DNA from: Citrobacter europaeus | Lineage (GTDB): Bacteria; Pseudomonadota; Gammaproteobacteria; Enterobacterales; Enterobacteriaceae | Direction of reading: 5' to 3' | DNA length: 64,000 nucleotides | NCBI GenBank assembly: GCA_020099315.1 | Contig: CP083650.1 | Span: 4,588,001 to 4,652,000 of the forward strand | In this document: one piece after another, positions 7,070-14,870 of the stretch | Position numbering within the stretch: position 1 is the stretch's first letter | Layout: each line of letters starts with the position of its first letter | Notes under the pieces: generated by a model | What the model saw: only the letters and a program-made list of their open reading frames with translations | Told to the model about the DNA's origin: nothing | The model's database searches: none | Position numbers and translations under genes: made by a program

Positions 7070-8875
7070 CTACTCAAATTCATCCCAGCCATCCAGCTGA
7101 CGCCGCTCTTGCTGCATCTCTCGTTGGAAAATTTCCTCCAGCTCGCGCCGGGCTTCCCTGGCTCGAGAGATTTGTACGGTATCCGTATGCATGGGGATCA
7201 GCTCCCGCAGCATGCGCATATCCAGCCGACGAAAATGCAGCTGAGCGCGCTGAGCCTGGTGCGGATGCATCCCCAGTGTAACCAGCGTTTTACGCCCCAA
7301 CTCCAGCGCACTGGAGAACGTTTCGCGGGAAAACTGCGTCACACCAGCTTGTAATAACTCATGCGCCTCTACACGTCCGCGCGCACGCGCAAGAATATGC
7401 AAATGCGGAAAATACTGTTGGCACAGTTCCACCAGTTTCATGGTGTCTTCAGGCTCATTACAGGTAATAACAATAGACTGTGCCGCCTCCGCACCCGCAG
7501 AACGCAACAGATCCACCTGCGTGGCATCACCGTAGTAAACCTTATAGCCATATTTACGCATCAAATTCACCGCGCTGATATCCCGCTCCAGAACGGTAAT
7601 CCGCATTTTATTGGCCATCAACAGGCGACCAATAACCTGACCAAAGCGCCCAAACCCCACCACAATCACCTGCGGTTTATCATCTTCTACCCAGGGTTTT
7701 TCATCTTCTTCATCCGTACCGTTAAACTGACGGGAGAGCCATTTGTCGATCAGCTTCATCACCAGCGGCGTGGTCATCATCGACAGCGTGACGGTCACCA
7801 GCAGCAACGCCATTTGGTCGCCCTGAAACAGCCGTTGCGAGGATGCCGTTGAAAACAGCACGAAAGCGAATTCACCGCCCTGACTCAAAACCCCGGCAAA
7901 CTGCATCCGTTCTGAGCTTCTCATGCCGTTAAGACGCGCCAGCACATACAGCACCAGCATTTTTACAACCACCAGTACTATCACGCTCGCCGCCACCCAC
8001 AGAATATGGGTATAGAGCACGCCAAGATTGAGTGACATGCCTACGGAGATAAAAAACAGGCCGAGCAGCAGGCCTTTAAACGGATCGATTGCCGTTTCCA
8101 GCTCATGTCGGTATTCGCTTTCCGCCAGCAGCACGCCCGCGATAAACGTTCCCAACGCCATCGACAGCCCCAGCGCATCCATAAATAAAGCCGAACCCAG
8201 CACCAGCAACAGCGTCGCGGCGGTAAATACTTCCCGCACGCCAGAATCCGCAATAAAGCGGAAAACCGGACGCAGCAAATAGCGCCCGCCAATCAGCATG
8301 CCGGCAAAGGCCAGCACCTTCATTCCCACTTTGATCCAGTCAAAATGTTCGTCAGCAGAACCCGCCAGCAGCGGAACCAGCGCCAACGCAGGGATCACCG
8401 CCAAATCCTGAAACAGCAGCACCGAAAAACCCAGTTGTCCGGATTCACTGCGGTTCATGCCTTTTTCGCGCATCAACTGTAGCGCCATGGCGGTCGATGA
8501 CATCGCCAGACCAATGCCGCCAACCACTGCCGCCTGCCAGGAGAACGCAGTGAGCATCAATAATCCTGCCAGCACTACTGCACTCAGCATTACCTGCGCG
8601 GCGCCGACGCCAAAAATTGAACGCCGCAACTGCCATAACTTGGCAGGGTTAAGTTCCAGCCCAATGATGAACATCAAAAAGACCACACCCAGCTCGGAAA
8701 AGTGCAGAATTTCATCCACATCGCTGATGAATCCTAATCCCCACGGGCCGATAGCAATACCCGCCAGCAAGTAACCCAGCACCGGACCGATACCCAGCTT
8801 TGAGGCCAGGGGAACTGCCGCCACCGCCGCGAAGAGGAACAACACTCCCGCCGTCAATAAATCAGAACCTTCCAT
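7070..8875 (-). CDS. kefB: Glutathione-regulated potassium-efflux antiporter KefB
   Basis: KefB is an inner-membrane K+/H+ antiporter held shut by glutathione and opened by glutathione adducts, acidifying the cytoplasm during electrophile attack. The protein is 601 aa. The CPA2 membrane domain covers about residues 1-380 with a dozen hydrophobic helices. A RCK/TrkA-N Rossmann domain begins near residue 400 (VIVVGFGRFGQVIGRLL). An acidic patch precedes it, and a charged tail (LEEIFQREMQQERRQLDGWD) ends it. Its start overlaps the stop of its activating subunit kefG by one base. Confidence 0.97.
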   Translation of the reverse strand: MEGSDLLTAGVLFLFAAVAAVPLASKLGIGPVLGYLLAGIAIGPWGLGFISDVDEILHFSELGVVFLMFIIGLELNPAKLWQLRRSIFGVGAAQVMLSAVVLAGLLMLTAFSWQAAVVGGIGLAMSSTAMALQLMREKGMNRSESGQLGFSVLLFQDLAVIPALALVPLLAGSADEHFDWIKVGMKVLAFAGMLIGGRYLLRPVFRFIADSGVREVFTAATLLLVLGSALFMDALGLSMALGTFIAGVLLAESEYRHELETAIDPFKGLLLGLFFISVGMSLNLGVLYTHILWVAASVIVLVVVKMLVLYVLARLNGMRSSERMQFAGVLSQGGEFAFVLFSTASSQRLFQGDQMALLLVTVTLSMMTTPLVMKLIDKWLSRQFNGTDEEDEKPWVEDDKPQVIVVGFGRFGQVIGRLLMANKMRITVLERDISAVNLMRKYGYKVYYGDATQVDLLRSAGAEAAQSIVITCNEPEDTMKLVELCQQYFPHLHILARARGRVEAHELLQAGVTQFSRETFSSALELGRKTLVTLGMHPHQAQRAQLHFRRLDMRMLRELIPMHTDTVQISRAREARRELEEIFQREMQQERRQLDGWDEFE

Positions 8876-9429
8876 CAGCGGCCTCCCACAGGGATCGGAT
8901 TCGCCAGCCAGTCACCATACGCTTTCGCATGGCTGTCCAGCTCCTGCTTCGTTTGCCGCCTGGCCCAGTAGACGATAATAGGGCTCATCCAGTGCATGCG
9001 GCACATACCGGCCGTTAGCTCAAAAGGACGCAGTACATCGCTCATTGGATAACGGTTTAGCGCGTCATAGCGATAGGCGCTTTCCGGTTCTCCGGTCGTG
9101 ATAACGCTCCGCCAGTACTTTCCCGCCAGTTGATTCCCTCCGGGGCCGCTGGCAAATCCGCGGCTCAGTACACGGTCAAGCCACTCCTTTAACAGCGCCG
9201 GACAGCTATAGGTGTAAAGCGGATGCTGAAAAACAATCACATCATGCTCACGCAGCAGCGCCTGCTCATGCGGAATGTCGATAAAAAAATCAGGATAGTG
9301 CGCGTACAGGTCGTGCACGGTAACATTGCTGAGCTGCATGGCCGGTTTAAGCAGAACCCGGTTCGCAACCGAGTCCTGAGATTCCGGATGGGCATACAGC
9401 AGCAAGACTTTCGCTGGCTGGAACATCAT
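8875..9429 (-). CDS. kefG: KefB ancillary flavoprotein KefG
   Basis: KefG is a cytoplasmic NAD(P)H-quinone-oxidoreductase-like flavoprotein needed for full KefB activity. It is 184 aa with a flavodoxin-like fold: VLLLYAHPESQDS at the N terminus and FQHPLYTYSCPALLKEWLD in the middle are typical of the family. The one-base overlap with kefB implies coupled translation. Its promoter region is shared divergently with yheS. Confidence 0.95.
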   Translation of the reverse strand: MMFQPAKVLLLYAHPESQDSVANRVLLKPAMQLSNVTVHDLYAHYPDFFIDIPHEQALLREHDVIVFQHPLYTYSCPALLKEWLDRVLSRGFASGPGGNQLAGKYWRSVITTGEPESAYRYDALNRYPMSDVLRPFELTAGMCRMHWMSPIIVYWARRQTKQELDSHAKAYGDWLANPIPVGGR

Positions 9430-9514
9430 CCCCCTCCCGGTTTTGTCTTTTGTCTATTTTCGACGTTTTGGGCTACCATTGCGCCTCGGTGCGGCAAATG
9501 GCCCACACATTACA

Positions 9515-9529
9515 TTATCATAATGATAA
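9515..9529. promoter_or_regulatory. Perfect 7-1-7 palindrome in the kefG/yheS divergent spacer
   Basis: TTATCAT-A-ATGATAA is a perfect inverted repeat embedded in an AT-rich stretch 30 bp upstream of the yheS start codon. It resembles operator half-sites (Fur-like hexamers among others), but I cannot assign a binding protein. Confidence 0.3.
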
Positions 9530-9558
9530 ATTAACATAGTCTGAACATACGGCGCCTT

Positions 9559-11460
9559 ATGATTGTTTTCTCATCGTTACAAATTCGTCGCGGCGTGCGC
9601 GTCTTGCTGGACAATGCCACGGCCACCATTAATCCAGGGCAGAAAGTTGGTCTGGTAGGTAAAAATGGCTGTGGTAAATCTACCCTGCTGGCATTGCTGA
9701 AAAATGAACTCAGCGCCGACGCCGGAGGATTTACCTATCCGGGAAACTGGCAGCTTGCGTGGGTGAATCAGGAAACGCCAGCATTGCCGCAGCCCGCGCT
9801 GGAGTACGTGATTGACGGCGACCGCGAGTATCGTCAACTGGAAGCGCAGTTGAACGATGCCAACGAACGTAACGATGGACACGCTATTGCCACCGTCCAT
9901 GGCAAACTGGATGCCATCGACGCCTGGACCGTGCGCTCACGCGCCGCCAGCCTGCTGCATGGTCTCGGTTTCTCCAACGAACAGCTTGAGCGCCCGGTCA
10001 GCGACTTTTCCGGTGGCTGGCGTATGCGTCTCAACCTGGCCCAGGCGCTGATTTGCCGTTCAGACCTGCTGCTGCTCGATGAACCCACCAACCACCTCGA
10101 TCTCGACGCGGTAATCTGGCTGGAAAGATGGCTGAAAAGCTACCAGGGCACGCTGATATTGATCTCCCACGACCGCGACTTCCTCGACCCGGTGGTGGAC
10201 AAAATTATTCATATCGAACAGCAAACCATGTTCGAGTACACCGGCAACTACAGCGCGTTTGAAATCCAGCGTGCGACCCGCCTCGCGCAGCAACAGGCAA
10301 TGTACGAAAGCCAGCAGGAGCGCGTGGCGCATCTGCAAAGCTATATCGATCGTTTCCGCGCTAAAGCAACCAAAGCAAAGCAGGCGCAAAGCCGTATCAA
10401 AATGCTGGAACGCATGGAGCTGATTGCCCCGGCACACGTGGACAACCCGTTCCACTTCAGCTTTCGTGAACCAGAAAGCCTGCCGAATCCACTGCTGAAG
10501 ATGGAAAAGGTCAGCGCTGGCTACGGCGATCGCGTCATTCTCGATTCGATCAAACTGAATCTGGTGCCGGGTTCCCGCATCGGCCTGCTCGGTCGCAACG
10601 GCGCGGGTAAATCGACGCTGATCAAGCTGCTGGCCGGCGAATTGGCCCCCATTAGCGGCGAGATTGGCCTGGCGAAAGGTATCAAGCTGGGCTACTTCGC
10701 GCAGCACCAGCTGGAGTTTTTACGCGCCGATGAATCGCCTATTCAGCACCTGGCGCGCATGGCGCCGCAGGAGCTGGAGCAGAAACTGCGGGACTACCTC
10801 GGCGGATTCGGCTTCCAGGGCGATAAAGTCAGCGAAGAGACTCGCCGCTTCTCCGGTGGTGAAAAAGCGCGTCTGGTGCTGGCGTTGATCGTCTGGCAGC
10901 GCCCGAACCTGCTCCTGCTTGATGAACCGACCAACCACCTGGACCTTGATATGCGCCAGGCGCTGACCGAAGCGTTGATCGATTTCGAAGGCGCGCTGGT
11001 CGTGGTCTCGCACGACCGTCACCTGATTCGCTCCACCACCGATGACCTCTATCTGGTGCACGACAAAAAAGTCGAGCCGTTTGACGGCGATCTGGAGGAT
11101 TATCAGCAGTGGCTGAGCGATGTGCAAAAACAAGAAAACCAGAACGACGAACCGGCGAAAGAGAGCGTTAACAGCGCCCAGGCGCGTAAAGACCAGAAGC
11201 GTCGCGAAGCTGAATTGCGCACCCTGACGCAGCCGCTGCGTAAAGAGATTACCCGTCTGGAAAAAGAGATGGAGAAACTGCACGCACAGCTGGCGCAGGC
11301 GGAAGAAAAACTCGGCGATAGCGAACTGTATGACCAAAGCCGCAAAGCCGAACTCACCGCATGCCTGCAGCAGCAGGCCAGTGCAAAATCCGGACTGGAA
11401 GAGTGCGAGATGGCCTGGCTGGAAGCGCAGGAACAGCTTGAGCAGATGCTGGCCGAATAG
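9559..11460 (+). CDS. yheS: ABC-F ATPase YheS
   Basis: YheS is a soluble ABC-F protein with no membrane domain; the class acts on ribosomes, and YheS has been linked to relief of nascent-chain stalling. The protein is 633 aa with two ABC cassettes. The first has Walker A LVGKNGCGKSTLLALL, signature FSGGWRMRLNLAQAL and Walker B LLLDEPTNHLDLD. The second has GRNGAGKSTLIKLL, RFSGGEKARLVLALI and LLLDEPTNHLDLD. A charged linker lies between them and a coiled-coil C-terminal domain covers about 525-633. All catalytic motifs are intact. Confidence 0.96.
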   Translation: MIVFSSLQIRRGVRVLLDNATATINPGQKVGLVGKNGCGKSTLLALLKNELSADAGGFTYPGNWQLAWVNQETPALPQPALEYVIDGDREYRQLEAQLNDANERNDGHAIATVHGKLDAIDAWTVRSRAASLLHGLGFSNEQLERPVSDFSGGWRMRLNLAQALICRSDLLLLDEPTNHLDLDAVIWLERWLKSYQGTLILISHDRDFLDPVVDKIIHIEQQTMFEYTGNYSAFEIQRATRLAQQQAMYESQQERVAHLQSYIDRFRAKATKAKQAQSRIKMLERMELIAPAHVDNPFHFSFREPESLPNPLLKMEKVSAGYGDRVILDSIKLNLVPGSRIGLLGRNGAGKSTLIKLLAGELAPISGEIGLAKGIKLGYFAQHQLEFLRADESPIQHLARMAPQELEQKLRDYLGGFGFQGDKVSEETRRFSGGEKARLVLALIVWQRPNLLLLDEPTNHLDLDMRQALTEALIDFEGALVVVSHDRHLIRSTTDDLYLVHDKKVEPFDGDLEDYQQWLSDVQKQENQNDEPAKESVNSAQARKDQKRREAELRTLTQPLRKEITRLEKEMEKLHAQLAQAEEKLGDSELYDQSRKAELTACLQQQASAKSGLEECEMAWLEAQEQLEQMLAE

Positions 11461-11467
11461 TCATGAG

Positions 11468-11506
11468 TGCCTGATAAGGCGCTTGTGCGTCTTATCAGGC
11501 ATTTTT
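11468..11506 (+). terminator. yheS terminator formed by a REP-like hairpin
   Basis: TGCCTGATAAG / CTTATCAGGCA (11468-11478 with 11491-11501) with a 12-nt loop is followed by TTTTT. The stem has the REP core CTGATAAG, so one element seems to serve as both repeat and terminator. It lies between convergent yheS and the nadV-like gene. Confidence 0.75.
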
Positions 11507-11512
11507 GTTGAA

Positions 11513-13003
11513 TTATCTCTGCATCGCCAGACGCTGGCGGATATCTTCAAAATGTTCACGGTTAAACAGCTTGCCGTTAAGAAAACGGGTTTTCAGTTCT
11601 CCTTCCTGCTCTTGCTCCCACGTTTGTTCATCATGCAGGCGCAATTCCCCCAGCTCATCACGTGCTACTCGAAGCAAACCGCGGGCAGAGCGCTTTAAGC
11701 CATTATCGGTTTTCGGCTCTTTGAAAATCGTCCGGCCTTTGCCATCGACTTCTCCCCACGTCGCTTTCATTGCAAAACCGAAGGTGTCACGCGTGTTGTA
11801 CTGATAGGTAAAGGAACCCACGCCAAACACCACATTTGAACTGGCAAATCCTTTCGCTTCAAGACGACGCAGGATCTCATTCGCCCGCTCAAGGGTGATG
11901 GAATCGCCATAAATCAGCCCCACATGTGGGTCGAGCACCTTGTAGCCTTTAGCGTTAACCGTGCCGCCAAATATCTCCCACAGCACCTCCACAGAGCCTT
12001 TCTCCTGTGCCGTACGATCGGCTCGGGTATCCTCATCCGCACCTGTACCGCACAGAATCTCAACCGGATTACCGCTATCCGGACGGAATACCACCCGCCC
12101 TTCACGGGTCAGAATGATGTTCTTCAGTTCGCGGGTGTATTCCGTCAGCACCTGCCAGTAGTCCCAGGTATCGGAGACTATCGATACAAATCCCTGCGGA
12201 TAGAGATCGGCAATCAGGCGGCGGAAGGTTTCAATCTCATGCTCGCGCTCACCCATACACATCACGCTGTGTTCGGTAGCCGGAATACTGGCGCCGATAA
12301 AATAGGGTTCGCCGTCGGTGTAGTAATCGCGGGCGTACAGCAGAGATGGAATACTGTCGGTCCCTTTAAAGCTTAACAAATGCCCACTGCCCGCCTGCAT
12401 GGTGTCCTGTAATCCGGACATGCCGCGAAAGGAAAAGTCATGACACTGGAAGTCAAGGTGTGCCAGGTCGCTACAGGTTTTCTCTGCCCAGCGCGCGCAG
12501 ATTTTGCGGTAGTGGTGAGCAATGGTGGCGTTGGTTGACGCTTTCCACAGCTCTGCCGACAGCACGGTTTCCAGGTAATTCACCAGCCAGAAAAACTCGG
12601 GTTTGGTGTTGATAATGGTTAAGACCGGTACCGCCATCGGAACTTTGCTGCCTTCATCCAGCGCTTTGATGTGCAACGGCAGATAGCCCAACTGATGCAG
12701 GGCGCGGATATGATCCACCGCCACCGCATCTTTGCCGAGATAGCTGTCCATGACCTGTTTATATTCGCTGACCACCTCATCTTCCGGACGGGCAAAAAAC
12801 GCCTCATTAAACAGGTCGACTAAAAACCACTGCAAAAAACCCTGCAGGCCAAAAAATACCAGTTTGCCATCCGCCAACGGCGAGGAAAAAAAGCGATCGC
12901 TGCGTGGGGTAAAATTGGAATACACGCGACGGGTTCCCTGCGGATATTGCACGCGGTGAGAAACTTTGTAGCCGTCGATAGCCAGAATTGGGTTCATTTT
13001 CAT
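11513..13003 (-). CDS. nadV: Nicotinamide phosphoribosyltransferase family protein (NadV/NAMPT-like)
   Basis: The family condenses nicotinamide with a 5-phosphoribosyl pyrophosphate donor, giving NMN (NAMPT/NadV) or, in phage Namat enzymes, NAD+ directly. The protein is 496 aa from the ATG at 13003. That start has GGGAG 9 nt upstream, unlike the in-frame ATG at 13012 that abuts it. Recognisable NAMPT segments are LLSFKGTDSIPSLLYA, SIPATEHSVMCMG, VSIVSDTWDYWQVL, FRPDSGNPVEIL and YGDSITLERANEIL. It lies 14 bp after the prs-like gene in one transcript. E. coli K-12 lacks a homologue at this locus. Which donor it uses (PRPP or ADP-ribose pyrophosphate) cannot be told from motifs alone. Confidence 0.93.
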   Translation of the reverse strand: MKMNPILAIDGYKVSHRVQYPQGTRRVYSNFTPRSDRFFSSPLADGKLVFFGLQGFLQWFLVDLFNEAFFARPEDEVVSEYKQVMDSYLGKDAVAVDHIRALHQLGYLPLHIKALDEGSKVPMAVPVLTIINTKPEFFWLVNYLETVLSAELWKASTNATIAHHYRKICARWAEKTCSDLAHLDFQCHDFSFRGMSGLQDTMQAGSGHLLSFKGTDSIPSLLYARDYYTDGEPYFIGASIPATEHSVMCMGEREHEIETFRRLIADLYPQGFVSIVSDTWDYWQVLTEYTRELKNIILTREGRVVFRPDSGNPVEILCGTGADEDTRADRTAQEKGSVEVLWEIFGGTVNAKGYKVLDPHVGLIYGDSITLERANEILRRLEAKGFASSNVVFGVGSFTYQYNTRDTFGFAMKATWGEVDGKGRTIFKEPKTDNGLKRSARGLLRVARDELGELRLHDEQTWEQEQEGELKTRFLNGKLFNREHFEDIRQRLAMQR

Positions 13004-13017
13004 AATCAGCATCTCCC

Positions 13018-13878
13018 TCAGGCGCGGTAAATCGCGTCAATGTCGATAAGCTCAAGCTGCGGATGCTCCAGCGTCGGGGCAGCAAAAGAGGTGGTGGTGT
13101 AGATAGCATCAATGCCGTTGGCAAACAGGTGTTCGACGCCCTTAGAAAAAATACCGTGGGTGACATACAGACTGACGCTGTGGGCACCGGCCTCACGTAG
13201 TACCTGCGCGGAACCAATGAACGTACCGCCTGCGTCGCACAGATCGTCAACAATCAGCATATCCCTGCCCCTGACGTCTCCGGCCATTAACGAAAATCCC
13301 GTCAGCTTGCCGCTTGCTACATCGCGTTTTTTGCTCAGGATGGCGTACTCCTCCACGCCGGCAGCTCTGGCAACAGCATCAATTTTCTTCAAAGCTCCGG
13401 CGTCGGGGGCAACCAGCATTAGCGTTTTTTGCTGGAACTGGCGCTGCAAAGTCGCGCTGTGCAGCAGGCAAGTCTCTTGTGAAATCGCCACAAAATTATT
13501 GATAGCTGCCGCCGCCGCGTCGCTGTGCGGATCGAGCACCTTCACCTTATCGAATTGCAGCGTATTGAGCTGGCTGGCGAAGACTTTCAGCGCAAAGCTA
13601 TCACCCGCCACCATATGTCTGTCCTGACGCGCCCACGGCAGCCAGGGGAGGTCGAGATGGCTGACCAGTACATCCGTCTGATGACGGACCGCCTCAACCA
13701 GTTGCGCCAGCAGCATAAAATCGTTCATATCTCGCATTGCCACCGCGCGGATGCGCATCAGGCGAGCAAACGATGGCAGTGCATCAGTGACTTTCAACCA
13801 GCCGGCGCCATCAGGAAAAATACCACTGGCAACTGCGTAGGTCTGGTCGTCCAAAGTTAATGTCAGTTTTACGCTCAT
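13018..13878 (-). CDS. Phage-type ribose-phosphate pyrophosphokinase homologue (PRPP synthetase or ADP-ribose pyrophosphorylating enzyme)
   Basis: Prs enzymes transfer pyrophosphate from ATP to ribose 5-phosphate. This copy is 286 aa, about 30 shorter than the housekeeping Prs (315), and resembles the short Prs-like proteins paired with NadV in phages. The ATP-binding motif PWARQDR, the metal/pyrophosphate loop VKVLDPHSD and the PRPP loop MLIVDDLCDAGGTF are all intact, so it should be catalytic. The ATG at 13878 (MSVKLTLTLDD) has AAGGGG 8 nt upstream; a GTG at 13887 has none. It is the first gene of a two-gene operon with nadV. In phage NARP1 a homologue (Adps) acts on ADP-ribose instead of ribose 5-phosphate. 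Confidence 0.88.
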   Translation of the reverse strand: MSVKLTLTLDDQTYAVASGIFPDGAGWLKVTDALPSFARLMRIRAVAMRDMNDFMLLAQLVEAVRHQTDVLVSHLDLPWLPWARQDRHMVAGDSFALKVFASQLNTLQFDKVKVLDPHSDAAAAAINNFVAISQETCLLHSATLQRQFQQKTLMLVAPDAGALKKIDAVARAAGVEEYAILSKKRDVASGKLTGFSLMAGDVRGRDMLIVDDLCDAGGTFIGSAQVLREAGAHSVSLYVTHGIFSKGVEHLFANGIDAIYTTTSFAAPTLEHPQLELIDIDAIYRA

Positions 13879-13897
13879 CGCTCTCACCCCTTAATTA

Positions 13898-13910
13898 TGT
13901 CCCTTCGACA
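13898..13910. promoter_or_regulatory. Probable NrtR operator 1 (TGTC-N5-GACA)
   Basis: TGTC-CCTTC-GACA is a palindrome with 4-bp arms, 20 bp upstream of the prs-like start codon. It matches in form the second copy at 13921-13933 and lies beside a gene for an NrtR-type regulator. The assignment is inferred from repetition and context. Confidence 0.65.
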
Positions 13911-13916
13911 CAATTA

Positions 13917-13972
13917 ATAATGTCCTTGAGACACATATTAAGCAAGTATAAAATGCATTATTTTTAGAACAA
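13917..13972 (-). promoter_or_regulatory. Candidate promoters of the prs-like/nadV operon
   Basis: Two overlapping sigma-70 candidates read on the minus strand. One is TTGTTC (complement 13967-13972), 16 bp, TATACT (complement 13945-13950). The other is TTGCTT (complement 13940-13945), 17 bp, CATTAT (complement 13917-13922). Operator 2 lies just downstream of the first and inside the spacer of the second, so bound repressor would block either. Confidence 0.5.
13921..13933. promoter_or_regulatory. Probable NrtR operator 2 (TGTC-N5-GACA)
   Basis: TGTC-CTTGA-GACA repeats the arm sequence and spacing of operator 1, with centres 23 bp apart, about two helical turns. Two dimers could therefore bind the same face of the helix, or nearly so. 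Confidence 0.65.
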
Positions 13973-14069
13973 GAGATAATCCACTGATAAGTAATGATAA
14001 AAAACGAACCTTGCCCCCCAGTGCCGGGCTGGTACACTTGTCAGCGTTACAAATCATCGTGAGTACCTT

Positions 14070-14789
14070 ATGACCACCGAAGCCGACTACCTGAATCAGT
14101 ACGACGCCAGCCGCTTCCCTTCACCTCTGGTGACGGTAGATAGCGTGTTATTTACCCTGCATCAGCAGGCGCTGTGCGTATTACTGGTCGAGCGGGCAAA
14201 CCAGCCGCAAAAAGGACGTTGGGGATTACCTGGCGGTTTTATTGATATCGAAAACGATGATTCAACCCGCGCCACCGCGCTACGCAAACTCACTGAAAAA
14301 ACGGGCGTTTCGCCTTCGTGGCTTGAACAACTGGATACCTTTTCCGGGCCAGAACGAGACCCGCGCGGCTGGAGCCTGACGGTCACCTGGTTTGCGCTAA
14401 TCGCCTGGGTAGACTGCGCGCCGCATATTGCCAGCGTCAGTAACGCCCGTTGGGTACCGGTTGACGAGTTGAAAAACCATTCACTCGCGTTCGATCACGA
14501 GAAAATCATTACGGCGGCACTGCATCGCTTACGGCAAAAAACGATGTACTCGCTACTGCCCGTATACTGCCTGCCGGAGACATTTACCCATGGACAACTG
14601 CTTGAAGCCACCGAGGTTATCCTTGGTCAGTCGATCCAGCGTAAAAGTCTGATTCGCCGCTTTGAAGCGTCAGGAATGTTTGAAGATACCGGAGAAAGCA
14701 TGGCGACAGGGACGCGTAAAGCTCGCCTGTGGCGACGTAAACCCGACGTCGATTTTCATCTTTTCTCGCGTAACCTGCTTGCTGACTAG
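14070..14789 (+). CDS. nrtR: NrtR-type Nudix-fold transcriptional regulator of NAD metabolism
   Basis: NrtR regulators join a Nudix domain that senses ADP-ribose to a C-terminal winged helix that binds DNA; ADP-ribose releases them from operators. The protein is 239 aa. Residues 18-150 form the Nudix domain (GRWGLPGGFIDIE) and 150-239 the winged helix with a basic end (RKARLWRRKPDVDFHLF). The Nudix catalytic box is decayed: where active enzymes have REUXEE this has RKLTEK, so two key glutamates are lost. That fits a sensor rather than a hydrolase. It is divergent from the prs-like/nadV operon. The symbol is by family; orthology was not checked. Confidence 0.88.
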   Translation: MTTEADYLNQYDASRFPSPLVTVDSVLFTLHQQALCVLLVERANQPQKGRWGLPGGFIDIENDDSTRATALRKLTEKTGVSPSWLEQLDTFSGPERDPRGWSLTVTWFALIAWVDCAPHIASVSNARWVPVDELKNHSLAFDHEKIITAALHRLRQKTMYSLLPVYCLPETFTHGQLLEATEVILGQSIQRKSLIRRFEASGMFEDTGESMATGTRKARLWRRKPDVDFHLFSRNLLAD

Positions 14790-14870
14790 CGACAAAATCA
14801 CATATTGGCTAACCCGCACGCGCTGTGCGCGGTATAGTTATTCTTTCCGATTATTAATTGCTCTGGTGTT

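Noticed and set aside
9511..9535. Possible Fur box
   Set aside because: The palindrome is centred differently from the Fur 7-1-7 consensus (TGATAAT-N-ATTATCA); kept only as an unassigned palindrome.
10060..11337. Two long minus-strand frames (215 and 205 codons)
   Set aside because: Both are antisense to yheS, which has all ABC-F motifs; the mirror frames are compositional shadows.
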